A stretch of 64,000 nucleotides of DNA from Gnetum montanum (lineage: Eukaryota > Streptophyta > Gnetopsida > Gnetales > Gnetaceae), in contig MNCI01008436.1 of assembly GCA_015680685.1 (NCBI GenBank), positions 183,384-247,383 of the forward strand, in the 5' to 3' direction. Below the pieces are notes generated by a model. The model was given only the letters and a program-made list of their open reading frames with translations. It searched no databases and had not been told where the DNA came from. Positions 1 to 11,179 of this stretch are shown in pieces (the stretch's first letter is position 1; the number at the start of each line of letters is the position of its first letter). A program made the position numbers and the translations under genes.

Positions 1-204
1 CTTCATATTAATTTTGATTAGTTTTAATACTTTTATATTAAAAGTGTCTCCAAACTTCCTATTTCTTGAAAATTTTAGAACCTAAAATGTCTAGTTTTAC
101 GATTTTTACAATTTTAATGTATTTGTGAGATCTTGCAAACTAGACCTTTGATTTCACTAGTTTGAAACTTGTGAGATTTTGGATTTGAGCTCTCCATCAA
201 AGGG

Positions 205-800
205 GCCTTAAGAATATGATTTTTGAAAATTTTTCTCATTTTGAACATTAAAGTAACTAATAGAATTAATACTTGATGGTCAAAATTGAGATATGGTAGT
301 GGTGTTCTATGTGATAAAGGAGTACCAACAAAATTGAAGAGGAAATTTGACAAGACAACAATCAAGCCTACTATCTTATATAATGCTAAATGTCAGGTTA
401 TATAAAAGAGGCATGAATAAAAAATCAACATGATAGAAATATGAATGCTTCAATATATGTTAAATGTTACTAGAAGAGATAAACTACATAATACAAATAT
501 TGAAGGAAGATTTGAAGTAGCTTCTATTTCAAATAAGTTACAAGAATGATTTCTTAGATGATTTGGACATGTGAAAAAAGATTAGACAATGATACTATAA
601 ACAAAGATTACTAAATCACTATTCTAAGAAATCCATCAAAAGGAAGATTGAATAATACATGAGAGAAAATGAATAAAGATGATTTGAAGATATTACAAAT
701 AAATAAATATCTAGCTCTTCATAGAAGTGAATAGTAAGAAAGAGTGCATGTAGTCAACCCTATTTTGTTGGAACAAGGCTAGGATGAAAATGATGATGAT
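205..800 (+). pseudogene. LINE (non-LTR retrotransposon) 3' end relic
   Basis: Read with frameshifts, this stretch matches the C-terminal end of plant LINE reverse transcriptase ORFs. Visible landmarks are a 'W-S-K-L-R-Y-G-S-G-V-L-C' segment near 277, 'KPTILYNAKC' near 364, 'EIxMLQYMLNVTRRDKLHN' near 436 and 'FLRxFGHVKK' near 550; the family usually shows LRWFGHVQRR there. It ends with a 'STLFCWNKARM' stretch near 755 and a short GAT/ATG-rich tail at 780-800, typical of plant LINE 3' ends. Many stops (TGA and TAG for W, R or Q codons) show it is long dead. The element continues beyond the left edge or is 5'-truncated; the endonuclease and RT core are not visible. Confidence 0.75.
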
Positions 801-819
801 GGTAAAAATGAGTAAGAAT

Positions 820-1060
820 AATTAGATAAGTGCAACTAGTTTCAAGAATAAACATGTATTTACTTGGTAATCCCACTAGCACTATTGCTTGATTCATCGA
901 GTAGCATAATGCTTAGTAATTTTAATAGTGGATACATAAGTTCAAGATGTGTATGATAAGCTAGGAATGAATACTCATTGCCATAGGCTAGTCTAGGATT
1001 TAATTTCATTATTAACTAGGTTTAAAAATTAATTTCTTTATTATTGATTAGTTTAATTCA
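820..1060 (+). mobile_element. Fragment of an element-D-type LTR
   Basis: The sequence runs parallel to the 3' half of element D's LTRs (around 50130-50310 and 61815-62000). Shared phrases include 'ttggtaatccca', 'agcactattgcttg' and 'gatacataagttcaag'. It begins about 20 bases after the LINE tail. No second LTR of this copy is in the window, so it is a truncated or solo remnant. Confidence 0.6.
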
Positions 1061-2140
1061 TGGACAAATAAAAACAATCATAATGTGTCTTAGCTATTAT
1101 AATGTCCCCATTCCCAAATGATGTTGCTGCATAATGAAGATTATGCCTCTTCATAATAAGTATTATTGTTATCGTAACAAGACTTGAAAGAGCACATTGT
1201 AATAATGGGCATGTCTCTTTAGGTAATCTTTGGGCAGTTTGACCTAAGGCATTTATACCTAGGCTTAGAGGTCATACCAACATGGAGTAGCAAATTTGGT
1301 ATAGGTAAGTCACAGGAGTTGGGTGAAGAAAGATAGGAAGAAGACTAATCATTCCTTCTAGTTGGGTTGTAGGCCTAGCCATGGTGTTAGTGTTGGATTT
1401 CCTTTAAGGGATAGATGCCTAAGGAAGAAAATCCCAAGGAACACTCTTAGAGAAATATCTAGATACTCTATTCCATATCAATAAATCATTATCTTCTTTC
1501 TCTTTTTGCATTTTCCCTATTATTTCCTTTACACTTAATGTCGAATGTTACATATATTTGATGTTTGTTATATTATCTCTTATGGATGTTATCTGGGAAT
1601 GGAATGTCACAACTATACCTAATAATACATACTAAGGGCCATTACAAGTATAGGTAGAAAGATAGTGATCCACGATCTTACATTTAACTATTTAGATATC
1701 ATTCTTGATCCATTCACAAATTATGACATGGTCTATTGTGATTCTTATAGGTAATATGGTTGGACGTTGAGACTACCTTTCTACTTATCATTTATACTAT
1801 TTCTAGGGATGGTACTAGTAATCTAGACTAGTTAGATTATAAATGACTATTGTTAAAAGCATAAATGATTTATGTGTGATGAGTAGTTTTTCTGGTTTAA
1901 TAAAGGATCTACTATGTTAACATGTCAACATTAATGAAACTCATAAATGCCTATATAAGTGCATCCCTATTGGAGCTAGAAATCTTAGTTTTTGGAATGG
2001 GAAACCAAAAGATCTAAGCACCAAAAGAGTTTTAACCTTGAACCCAAAGGGCCTTTGAAAAATGGGATTCAAGGTACCCTAGATGATCTTGTCGATCACC
2101 CAAGAGCTTATGAAGTGTAAACAGGAGTGGTTTTGGAAAT
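1061..2140. other. AT-rich stretch without a gene; possible degraded LTR at about 1098-1612
   Basis: No coding signal is seen. The part from 'tgtccccattccc' (about 1101) to 'gaatggaatgtcaca' (about 1612) starts with TG, ends with CA and holds an AATAAA-like signal near 1481, so it could be a solo LTR of an unrelated element. I could not find a target-site duplication, so this is only a suggestion. Confidence 0.2.
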
Positions 2141-2149
2141 CCAAACATG

Positions 2150-2300
2150 ATTGTAAATGAAATTAGAAAGTGAAAATGGAAAAGTAAATGGTAACAAGAA
2201 CAAAAACAAGAATAGAAATGACCTACTAAAAATGGAAATGGAAATAGAAATGTAGTTATAGAAATAAGTGTAGAAATAGAAACAGAAACTAAATCTTGCA
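2150..2300. repeat. Purine-rich low-complexity tract (GAAAT-type)
   Basis: Short degenerate words of the form GGAAAT, AGAAAT and AGAAAC are repeated here. The opposite-strand open frame (2032-2316) is the poly-pyrimidine shadow of this tract (Phe/Ser/His-rich) and is not a gene. Confidence 0.6.
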
Positions 2301-2529
2301 CAACATGAATAAACAAATTTATAAAATATATGAAGGAATTGGATTCATGATGTAAACGTTTGTGTTGAGGTCATAGGAAGTTACTTGATGACACTTAAAG
2401 TCCATTAGAGAAGGCATTACTCCACGATCTGGTTTCTTCCAAGCTCTGATTATGTCCAACATTCCTTTAGTTTTCACCAAGACTGCAACGTGAGAATGGG
2501 ATTGGGTTTACACTTTGAGTTTCAATGGA

Positions 2530-3643
2530 AATTATGTGGGGGTGTCTACACCTAGTGTAGTGCTAGTTTCTACTACTAAAAGTGTATTTGGGTTGCAAAT
2601 GAATTTGATGGATGATGGAGGTTCGGAATTGCTATGAAGATTAAAAATGCCAAAGTGCTAGAATTGTTGTATAGAATGCAAATTCCCAAAGTTCAAAACT
2701 TGAAAATAGTGTTAATGTTGGATATTTATAGGTTTAGGATTATCATTTTTGGGTCTACGATTAATTTTCATTGATTGCTGACAACTTGGCATTGATTATG
2801 GATTTGCAACGGTCACTACTGCCAGCATAATTGGTCATCTACTGTTAGCATAGTTGCTATTTGTGTTAAGTCCAAAATGGATTACACTCACAAAACCCAT
2901 CTATTTACCATCAATAGTAAATGGACTTTTGTGTCTACACTGGTATTGGTCAATGGTCATCTATTGTTAGCATAATTGCCATTTATGGTAAGTCTGAAAT
3001 GGGCTATAGCAACAAAATTCATTCATTTACTATAAATAGTAAATGGACTTTTGTGACTACACTAACACTATTCCTACTACGTTGGCATTGGTGGAGTATG
3101 CTAAGATTGATGAAAAATGGCAAAAGTTGTGGAAAATGTGATAAAGTTAGAAATTGCAAAAATGGTGGAATCTATTAGAAAGTGTCATGCCTAGTAAAGA
3201 ATGTTGTCTACATTGGCTATTGTTGACTTCGAGTGAATACATTGGTTGTTGTTAGAAGAATGAAAATTCCAAAAATTCCAACATTATACTTCTACTAGAT
3301 CTTGGTATTGAATATGTTGGCTACTATGCCACTAAAAGTGTAGTTACTATAACTACTGAAAATGGCTCCAACGTAGTTGGGGCTATACCCTTGCAAAAAC
3401 CCATGAAAATGCTATTTTATCCATTTCAAAGGTGTTTTTGGCATTTCCAATCCCAAATATTGACATGGGATGCCTTTTTCTACTTGGGGAGCAAATAAGT
3501 AACAACTTTCGAAGCATTTTTTAGCCTCAAAAAGTTGAAGTATCCAAGATTGTATCTCAAGGAGAACATATCTGACATTCATAATGAATTCTTACTCCAA
3601 GTTGGGAAATGAAGGTTGAAAATTGAAATTTGATGGTGTTTCA
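2530..3643 (-). mobile_element. Element C 3' LTR (inner edge firm, outer edge uncertain)
   Basis: Read on the minus strand, the LTR starts at 3643 with TGAAACACC, directly after a polypurine tract. The same 9 bases begin B's LTRs and A's 3' LTR. Everything to the left is non-coding, with recurring phrases such as 'agcatagttgc', 'ctacgttggc' and the small palindrome CCAACTACGTTGG (about 3370). The outer end was not resolved: no clear CA terminus or target-site duplication was found, so 2530 is only a guess. The matching 5' LTR is not seen in the window. Confidence 0.5.
2833..3064. repeat. Tandem duplication, 122-bp unit, two copies
   Basis: A unit starting 'ggtcatct' at 2833 is repeated from 2955. 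Both copies contain 'gttagcata', an 'aagtcc/aagtct' block and 'tagtaaatggacttttgtg'. It lies within the presumed LTR of element C. Confidence 0.8.
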
Positions 3644-3656
3644 TTGGTTCCTCTTT
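3644..3656 (-). other. Element C polypurine tract
   Basis: On the minus strand this is AAAGAGGAACCAA immediately followed by the LTR start TGAAACACC. It matches AAAGAGGGGCCAA in front of the 3' LTRs of A (25993-26005) and B (40963-40975). About 50 bases further upstream on the minus strand the phrase 'gtggtgttttgta' is also shared with B. This site fixes the pol orientation and 3' LTR of C. Confidence 0.85.
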
Positions 3657-4600
3657 GTTTATTTCTAGAGGATTGACCCAACATACATTAACAAAGAATA
3701 CAAAACACCACTGCAGGTGCATCACTAATGTTTCCTCTACACTTGATCCAATAGTGATGAATCATGCGCAAGAGTCCTTATGATGGGAGAAGGTCATGAT
3801 AGTGAAATAGTAGTTAGGTTGTTGGGAAATGGTCATGAATGTTAAAAATGCATCCTAATGTTGACATCATGGTTATGGTACAAACATGTTGGTTTATTAG
3901 TGTTTCTGACATTTAATCTTTGGAAGTGTTGGTGACTTGGCGAATGCATTTGAGAATTGAATACTTAGCTTCAAGGTATCTTTGGCAATTAGGATACTTC
4001 CTTTGTATGTTTGGAGCTATTGGTGTAGGCTTTAAGGCTTCATTGTCCATTTGGCTTGTTGAAAAGTTTCTTTTCCTTTATTTTAAGGTGAAACTTTCAT
4101 TGGGTTTCTTTGCCAAAGCTAGTTTTTGATTTAGTTTTTCCATCAACTGAGATGTGTTGCACTTGATGGAATAGATGGTTTTCCATAGTGCATGAGTATC
4201 AAACATTTGTCAACATTATCATCCAAGGTAAGGAAGGTTATAATTAGGCTATGGGGTTGGGCTCAAGAAGTGGTGCTATATTGAGGGCAATGGTACAAGA
4301 ATTCTTGATAATGTAGGACAACCTCACCAAATATTGTACATCAAGGTCACATAGTGGATTTCTCCCATTACAAGTTGCACTCTTGTGATGGTCCAAGGCT
4401 TTATCCTACAAACACAACTCCAAGAGGAGAAGAAAATGAAGTAATCCATGGTACTACTTTAAGGTCTTAGCAGAACATGGTGCCGATTTAAAGCTTTAGT
4501 AGGCTATGTTGCTTGTTCTAGGTCCTAGCAGGTTGTGGTTTTACCAATTTTAGATCCTAGCAGACCATATAAAGTGGGCTTGCTTATTGACTATTGTCAG
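3657..4600 (-). other. Element C 3' non-coding region with spacer-word array
   Basis: This is the region between the integrase stop and the polypurine tract on the minus strand. At 4430-4600 it carries several copies of a word reading (minus strand) 'ctgctaggatctaaaattgg', 'cctgctaggacctag' and 'ctgctaagaccttaaag'. These are decayed versions of the 'ccgctacgac-ttaaactggca' word found after integrase in element A (24650-25005). The rest has no recognised content. The small plus-strand frame at 3920-4129 has no support. Confidence 0.6.
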
Positions 4601-5430
4601 CTACATGTATTATGGCTTTAGATGGTAACGGTTGATTAGATTGACCTACTCATTCCCATCCATGTCTGATATTCTGAGTGCATCATTACCATAGGTCATA
4701 GTGACCAAGAAAGATCCTTACTAGTTGGCTAAGAATTGATCTACATGTTGTTGGATAGTTTTGAGGACTAGGTCATCCTCCTTGATTTTCTGCTTGGTCA
4801 AGTCAAGGTGATGTTGCCACTTCTACCTCTCTTAATACCACTCAATGTGAGAAAGTGCTTGGACACATTGCTCCTGCACTGAGACCAAGTTCATGGTTTA
4901 TAACCCCTTGCTCTATTCATCATTGATGAAGTTGGATAGGGCCACTTAAAGTGATGTTGCATGTAATTCAAGAGGTAAAATAGCTTCAAAACCATAAACA
5001 AGGCTATACAAAGTTACACCTATTGTAGTACAATATGTTGTTCTATATGCCCAAAGTACATGAACAAGCTACTCATCTCACTTGTGTTTATTGTTGTTTA
5101 AAATTTTCTTGAGCAAGTTGATGATGGATTTGTTGCTTTCTTTAGCTTGCCGATTAGCTTGAGAGTAATAAGGTAATGAGAAAGTGTGCTTAACGCTTAG
5201 GTCATGACAAAAATTTTCTATTTCTTAGCTACTAAACTATGATTCATTATCTATGACTATGTTGAAAGGTATATCAAAATGGGCTACTATGTTGTCCAAG
5301 ATGAATCTAGAGACTATTTTGATCATTTACATACAAAATTCTTTTAACTAGTAGTCAGGCCTTGTGAATATTCAACATGCATAAGGTAAAACTTGATATC
5401 ATTGTACCATTCCTTTACAGGATTGGTATG
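4601..5430 (-). pseudogene. Element C integrase, C-terminal two thirds
   Basis: Minus-strand translation with several stops gives a gypsy integrase: 'FILDNIVAHF', then 'VIDNESxFSS' (second catalytic Asp region), 'SYYSQANRQAKESNKSI' (the catalytic Glu region; family form is QANGQVEATNK), then the tail 'WAYRTTY' and 'SLVYGFEAILPLEL'. It ends with 'HLKPxYM' and a stop at 4601, matching the end of A's integrase (24635). Compared with A, about 430 bases are missing between the second RNase H-like domain and this core. The HHCC zinc-binding region and the first catalytic Asp are therefore deleted, and the protein cannot be functional. Confidence 0.85.
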
Positions 5431-5990
5431 AACTACGAACACAAAGGTATCCTTAGTGCTCTATGTGATGGGGATAGTATAATACATGGTTAAGGTAGAA
5501 AACTTGCTAAACACATCTGGCATAACACTAAGGGCTCATGTTGCAATTGCATCAACTATGACATTCTCATTTCAGGCTATGTTTTGAATATCAGAATTTG
5601 TAAATTGTTGTAACAGTTGTTTTTCTAAGTCATAGTAAAATTGTAAATGCTTGGCTTTACATGTGTAAACCTTGGTTACTTGGTTGAATAGAACTTATGA
5701 ATCACCTTTAATCATCAAATTCTTAATTCCTAGGTCATGAGCTACCATCATTCCTCTAATTAAACCCTCACACTCTACTATGTTATTGGTGCATGGAAAC
5801 TCAAAATGATAGGTGAAGGATTGGATTTCATAAGATGGAAATGTTATGATGGTAGTGGCACTAGCCTCATGGGCAATTGACACTTCATAAAAGTGCTTGA
5901 CTACCTTATAACCCTTGGACACTTGGAAAATAGCATTGACATGTTCATCAAGAAACTTGAAGTCTATAGTTTCTTGGTCATCAACAGGTG
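5431..5990 (-). pseudogene. Element C second RNase H-like domain (aRH)
   Basis: Minus-strand open stretch 5922-5695 and its continuation match the extra RNase H-like domain of Tat-lineage elements. Seen are 'FPCTNNIVECEGLIRG' and 'IKNLMIKGDS' (family form CTNNxAEYEAL and GDSQLV), then 'VYTCKAKHLQFYYDLEKQLL' after a short interruption. The same order is found in A at 22912-23456. Its position between RNase H and integrase is diagnostic for Tat-like elements. Stop codons and lost residues show it is inactive. Confidence 0.8.
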
Positions 5991-6480
5991 AAACACTAAG
6001 TTATACAACTATAGTTTAACCTTTCATTTAGGACTTGGAGACATAATGAAGGTCAAATGCCACTATTATGGTTTTCCATTGAGCTATATGACTACTTTCA
6101 TAGATATTGATCATTATGGCTCTAAGTATGTTGTCTTTGCAAATGACATTGACTTGACTCCTAAAAAGGTAGTGTCTCCACTTCTTCAATGAGAAGACTA
6201 AAGCTAAACAGTACTTCTTCACTTTAGTATATTGTGTCTCATGGGTAACTAATGCATGGCTAAGGTAGTATATTGGTATCTCTTCTTCATCATCACATTT
6301 TTTATAGAGTAGAGAGACAATGGAGATGTCAAAGATGGTAAGGTAGATGTAAAATAGTTTATCCTCTTATGGAGGATAGACTGTAGGTAGTTGTACCAAC
6401 TCCTACTTAAGGTTTTCAAAGGCTTCTTGACATTGAGTTGTCCACTCATAGTGAACTCCTTTCTCAAGCAATTGTTGCAT
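5991..6480 (-). pseudogene. Element C RNase H
   Basis: The minus-strand frame 6222-6028 contains 'YCLALVFSLKKWRHYLF', 'SHIAQWKTIIVAFDLHYV' and nearby matches to the gypsy RNase H of element A (22518-22860), where the corresponding phrases are 'YLALVFTLKKWRHYFF' and 'IAQWKAITIEFDLHYV'. The N-terminal half of the domain is badly eroded. Confidence 0.75.
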
Positions 6481-7400
6481 GGGTTGAAAATTATCTATAA
6501 GCATAACAATGAACCTATGAATCAATTATAACCTATCTTGTAATCCCTAAAGCTCCTTATGGTTAGCTGGTGCTGCTAAGTTGGAGATAGCCTTAACTTT
6601 ATTAGGATCAATATGTATCCCTGCTTCTGATACTACAAAGCCAAGCATCTTAGTAATTTTGACACCGAAGACACACTTCTTAGGATTAAGTCTAAGTTTG
6701 AACATAAGGTATCATTTAAGTACAAGGTTTAGGCCATTAGCATGGTCACTTTCCAGTTTGGACTTAATAGCTATATCATCTACATAATCATTAGTAATCC
6801 TACCATGTAGACACTGAAGATATACATCACAATCCTTTGATAGGTTGGTCCCTTGTTCTTAAGGCCAAAATGCATCATAATGTAGCAAAAGGTACACCAA
6901 GGAGTTATGAAGATCATGCTAAGTTGATGCTCTAGGTTTATCCTAATTTGGTTGTATCTTGAGATCCCATCCATAAAGGATAGTAAGGCATGCCCAACCA
7001 TAGTATCAATGAGCTGATCTATACTAGGTAGAGAAAAATTATCCTTGATGATTGCTTTATTTAGGTCTCATAAATTGATGCAAATATAGATTCTTCCATT
7101 TTTCTTAGGGACTACCACTATGTTGGATACCCAATCTATGTAGTCGACAACTCTAATGAAACCAGATTGGTATAGCTTTTTGATTTCATCATGAACTACC
7201 AAGGCTAAATTTGTCCTAATCTTACACACTTTCTACTTAACTGGTCTAATGCTAGGATCAAGTATGATGTTATGTTGGACTAATTATGGATGTAGACCTG
7301 GCATATCTTCATACAACCAGGCAAAGGTATTAATGTTATCTTATAGGACCTTGGTGATGTCTTGAGCCTGTTGAGGTTTCAATGAGGAACTTAGTTTAAG
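6481..7400 (-). pseudogene. Element C reverse transcriptase
   Basis: Minus-strand reading gives the gypsy RT: 'DNINTFAWLYEDMPGL' near 7340, 'GFIRVVDYIDWVSNIVVVPK' near 7180, then 'LLSFMDGISRYNQIRIN' and 'GLKNKGPTYQR' (frame 7001-6780). It aligns along its length with A's RT at 21443-22500. The YMDD box region is disrupted around 6790. Frameshifts and TAG/TGA stops are spread through it. Confidence 0.85.
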
Positions 7401-7657
7401 GTTTTTCTCCTCACCATCATGTGTTGTGACAGGAACCTCAGTGAGAGAGTCTTTATTAATGTCACTAGCCTCTAGATCAATGGTTTGAGCTAGGTTTTTG
7501 GGCCACTCTAGAGATTTTTCAATTAAGGCTATGTGATTGACAAGACTCTTAGGGTCAAGATCTAGACAATCAAGATTGATACATCATTCCATATCACCAT
7601 AAGGTCCACTAAAGCTCAAAGGTAAGGCAATTTGCTCCCAGGTGTCCATACTTCAAT
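7401..7657 (-). pseudogene. Element C pre-RT segment and presumed 3' splice site
   Basis: On the minus strand 'ttatatgcag' is followed at 7658-7657 by 'gattgaagtatgg' and then a frame with 'SLVNHIALIEKSLEWPK' and 'TTHDGEEKNLKLSSSLKPQ'. The equivalent segment in A begins after 'cattttggcag' at 21154. Both copies thus have an AG acceptor right where coding similarity resumes after the spacer. This is consistent with a sense-strand intron between protease and RT; the splicing itself is inferred. Confidence 0.5.
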
Positions 7658-8100
7658 CCTGCATATAAACCAAAAGCACATTAAGTGACACCTAGGTAAA
7701 AATGAGTAAACAATGCTAAAATAATATAAAATACTTTAGTAAAAATGTAAACATATGTTATTCCAATGATAAAAAAAGATGAAAACAAGGTCAACCAAGG
7801 CTATAAGAGTTAAATAATGCCCAATGGAATTAAAAAAAGGCTATATAAGGTCAACCAAGGACCATAATAAAGTGAAAAAGGGAAAATAAGAGGTTATATG
7901 GAGGATGTATGAAGTCAATTAATGAGAGAAAAGGTCAATAATGCAAAATAAAGTCTAATATATGAACTAGAATACATATGACAAGAATTAGTTGATGCTG
8001 GCCAAACAAGGTTAGGATTTTGCTAGTTTTAGGCCTTAGCAAGCCCTGGTATTGGGCTACATGGTTACCGAGAGAGCTTTGAAACATGAGGGGATCATTT
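7658..8100 (-). other. Element C spacer before RT, with one spacer word
   Basis: Non-coding and A-rich. Reverse-complementing 8022-8055 gives 'ggcttgctaaggcctaaaactagca', here split for length: 'aaggcctaaaactagca' is the core. It is the same word as in A's array at 15480-15800 ('ggcctaaaactagc'). Confidence 0.55.
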
Positions 8101-9537
8101 TGAAGCTATTTTGAAGCAAAATTTCCACCTTTTTCTATGACTACACTGGGCCCTACTAGTGACTATGCTAGCCTAGCATAGTCCTACCTTCCTCCATTAT
8201 AGGTGAAATTTAAGAATAGTTTTCCAAGCTTGGTATGATCATTTTTGGACTTCCAATGCTCTAAAAAACTAATACAAGGGGTAGGTATTGAAAATTGGCA
8301 AGTTCTAGCACCACTTTAGCTTCCTAGAAGGCTAAAAATCATGTTCCAAGAGGTGACTATGCTAGGCTAGGAGGCCTCATCATAGTCACAAGGAATAACT
8401 AAGTCTATGGGGTTTCTAGGGTTGAAAGAAAGTGGAATTTGCATGTAGGAGCCATGGGGAAAAAATTTTGGTCATTCTACGTTGATTTTGGATCATTCTA
8501 GTTGTTTATTATCAGTTTTTATTTGTGACATTTTCCATCCCAAGAGGGCCTACACTAGCCCAATGTAGTCTTTGGCTTCCTCAACATAGTCTCACATGGA
8601 TGATAGATTTTGATTAGTTTTAGAGCTCGATCAACCATCCTAGTGGGCTTCTAGGTTTATTGGTGTTGTTGACTAGGGTTTTGATGTAGAAATTACCAAT
8701 TTTAATGCTTTTTTGGGCCTTGAATTTCAAAATACCATGGGACTACATAGGGTATGCAATTCCTAGTGTAGTCAAGAATTCTAGATGGAAATGGTTGAAA
8801 AATAATTAATTTTGGATTATTTCCCAAGGTTCCAAGGTCTGGGCATATTCTAGCAAGGTCCTAGGTCTTTCCTTGAGTCGATTTGGGTAGTTCTAGTGTT
8901 ATTTTGACCACTTCCTATGGGACTATGTTAGGCTTGAACAAGGACTACGGTGGCCCAGTGTAGTCCCAATCCTCCCTTTAGTGTAGTTACATTGGGAAGG
9001 CTAAACAACTGAGTTTCATTACTAAATTTGACTCTAATTGGCCCTAGGACTCTTAGAAGTGTAGTTTGAGTGATTTTGGTCATTTTTTCTTGGTGAGATT
9101 AGGGGGACTATGCTAGGCCTAGGAGTGGGCTACATTGGCCCAACATAGTCCTAACTCATCCTTAACATAGTAAGATTTCAAGGGTTAGAAATGATGAGAA
9201 AAGTTGGGTTCCATGGTTAAACAGTCTCCACTGATGTGCTAGGCTTGACTAGAAGTGGATTTGATGTATATTTGATCAAATTTGGGTAGGTTGGTATGGA
9301 CTATGTTGGGGATCGAGAGGGACTACACTAGCCTAGCACAGTTCTAGTTCCTCCTCATTATAGTCATGGTTTGGGAGACCATAAAGTATGAATTTTTTCT
9401 CAAATGCAAGGTCTCATGGTCTACATGTGTCTCAACAAGGTCTTGCAGTCAATAGAGGTGTTTTCTAGGTTATGTTTGGACTAGTGTGGAGTTCATGGTG
9501 TGGACCACACTAGGCTTGAACTAGGACTACACTAACC
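8101..9537. repeat. ~190-bp palindromic tandem array, left part
   Basis: Units about 180-220 bp apart each hold a two-armed palindrome of the form ggactacactgggcc...ggcccagtgtagtcc, then a second half-site 'cagcatagtc' some 15-20 bases on. Cores are near 8135, 8345, 8540, 8740, 8920, 9105, 9300 and 9500. The array belongs to element C (between its antisense gene and RT). It is cut at 9537 by element A and resumes at 27585 after the duplicated TAACC. About eight units are on this side. No open frame is maintained. Confidence 0.85.
9533..9537. repeat. Element A target-site duplication, left copy (TAACC)
   Basis: TAACC directly precedes the 5' LTR and is repeated at 27580-27584 after the 3' LTR. 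Joining the flanks restores an ordinary unit of the palindromic array, which supports the call. Confidence 0.95.
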
Positions 9538-9814
9538 TAAAACACCCCAAAAATTAGAAGGCATACTTGCTTCTCTAGGCCTTTACAATTCGTGCAGCAT
9601 CATGGCAATTCTTCAGGAGATGGATGGTCTAATTTTCAAACTATCCAAATCAGCAAGTCTTCTGCCCTAGGTGTCAATAGGCTAAACGGATTCTCTAGCC
9701 TACCCACCTAAACAGGTTACCTAGTCGACCATGCACTTGGAAGCGATGCGTGGGACTATTAACAATGCTCAGAACATGCAAAATGCTTCGACCGATTTTC
9801 TAAGTCATGAAGTT

Positions 9815-10260
9815 TGCTACGCTATGCTACACCTTGTTATGTAGCATAGCAAGCTTCAGAAGATGTTTGCAGAAGTGGAATGCTACGCTACGCTACACAG
9901 CATAGCATAGTAGAGCAAAAGCTATACGGTCGGTTCCTTTGCCCAACTTCAAGACCTTTGACAATGTCTTCTTTTATCAGAAAGCAGCGGACCATGCTTG
10001 CTGCTATGCTACGTTGAGCTACATGGTGCAGGGAGATGTAGAAATTCTATGGAGGTGATAGAAGGCAACTCAAAAGGTAGGATCAGCAAGTTCGCAAGTC
10101 TCGTAGTGCAAAAGGCAAAGTCTGTAGATTGACAAAGTTTTTTGCAACTAAGGCTGGGCACTACGCTACATAGCGTAGCAAACATGCAACACACATGTAG
10201 CAAAATGTGCAAAAAGATGCTATGCTACACTAAACATGCTATGCTACAAAGCACAACAAA
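9815..10260. repeat. Palindromic word cluster in A's LTR
   Basis: Near-complementary arms such as 'ctacgctatgctac' and 'gtagcatagcaagc' recur at about 9820-9855, 9880-9915, 10005-10025, 10155-10180 and 10218-10260. The same word 'tagcgtagca' turns up inside A at about 17730, 19825, 19855 and 20615, in introns of the antisense gene. Confidence 0.7.
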
Positions 10261-10497
10261 GCATGATGGGTGGTTGTGCGACATCATTGCAGTTCACCTA
10301 ATTGCACCATTGGCATACATCTCTAGATACTGACAGCATAATTATGACATGGCAGACTCGCAATTATGCCATGGTGGGCTCACAATCACAATCGTCATGC
10401 ATGCCCAACGGTCATGTAGGCACATGCAATGCAGAAAAGTCAATGCAGGCCCAAGGCACGTGGCATCCAAACTGTCCCTTTCTCATGCTCTTAGCCC

Positions 10498-10505
10498 TAT
10501 AAATA
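10498..10505 (+). promoter_or_regulatory. TATA box of element A 5' LTR
   Basis: TATAAATA lies in the context 'agccctataaatacc'. In the 3' LTR the same position (26966-26973) reads TGTAAATA, so the box is intact only in the 5' copy. Confidence 0.65.
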
Positions 10506-11116
10506 CCCTGATGAGCAACGCTCGAAGGGTTGGACCCTCATGTTCTCTATGAAAAAAAAAGCAAGTTAGCATTGTAACCTAGAGCAACGTAAGCTTTCTG
10601 TTTGACATTGAAAATAGTTATAATTCTTTGTTGGCATTTCATCTTCCCCTGTTCTACCACCTTGATAGCACTTTGCATTGTTAACGCTTGAGTCCATTCC
10701 CAAGCGCACAGCCTTTCTGCTCTACACATCTTGGTTACTCTCAAGATCTCTGCACTTCTTAGCACTGTGCATTCAACTGTATCCATTTTGACAGAGCAAA
10801 GTTGTAGCTTTAGAGTGGTGCATTTTTCTAACTGCATTTTACTTTGCTTCTTGCTTACTAATACATTTTATACTACTTTTTGTCTCTTTTACATTTAAGA
10901 ATTACTTTGTGTTATTAGCCTTGTCTTCAAATCATACATTGCAAAAGGTTATATACACACTGACTAAGTTCCTGTCTGATTGACCAGACCATTTAGAGCA
11001 CCTCATATTTGTTCCATTGAGCATGGCCCTCCCATGGATATAGGGTTGAGACTATTTGTGACCGTCAACCCCTTGGTGTTTGCCAGCCTCCAATGTTTTC
11101 AGTTGCTACAGTTTTC

Positions 11117-11135
11117 TAGTGTTAGAAGGAGGGCC
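11117..11135 (+). other. Element A primer-binding site (decayed)
   Basis: Six bases after the LTR end the sequence reads 'tagtgttagaaggaggg'. The equivalent place in element B reads 'tggcgctagaaggatgg'. A's version differs by G-to-A and C-to-T changes expected from methylcytosine decay. The tRNA used was not identified. Confidence 0.7.
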
Positions 11136-11179
11136 TTTTTAGTGCCCTTTCCATTTTTCACGGTAGTAAGCCTTTTTCA

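Larger units (their letters stand above)
9538..11110 (+). mobile_element. Element A 5' LTR
   Basis: Starts 'taaaacacccc' (the canonical TG has become TA; the 3' copy keeps TG) and ends 'ttgctaca' at 11110. It contains several versions of the A-family palindromic words 'gctacgctatgctac' and 'gtagcatagc' between 9820 and 10260. A TATAAATA box lies at 10498-10505, followed by a likely transcription start region. Open frames of 60-100 codons in it are incidental. Confidence 0.93.

Noticed and set aside
1098-1612. Possible solo LTR (TG...CA)
   Set aside because: No convincing target-site duplication or partner; mentioned only as a low-confidence note in the gene-free stretch.
10009-10837. Several 60-96 codon frames on both strands
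   Set aside because: They lie inside A's 5' LTR and are not kept in the 3' LTR copy in a coding manner.
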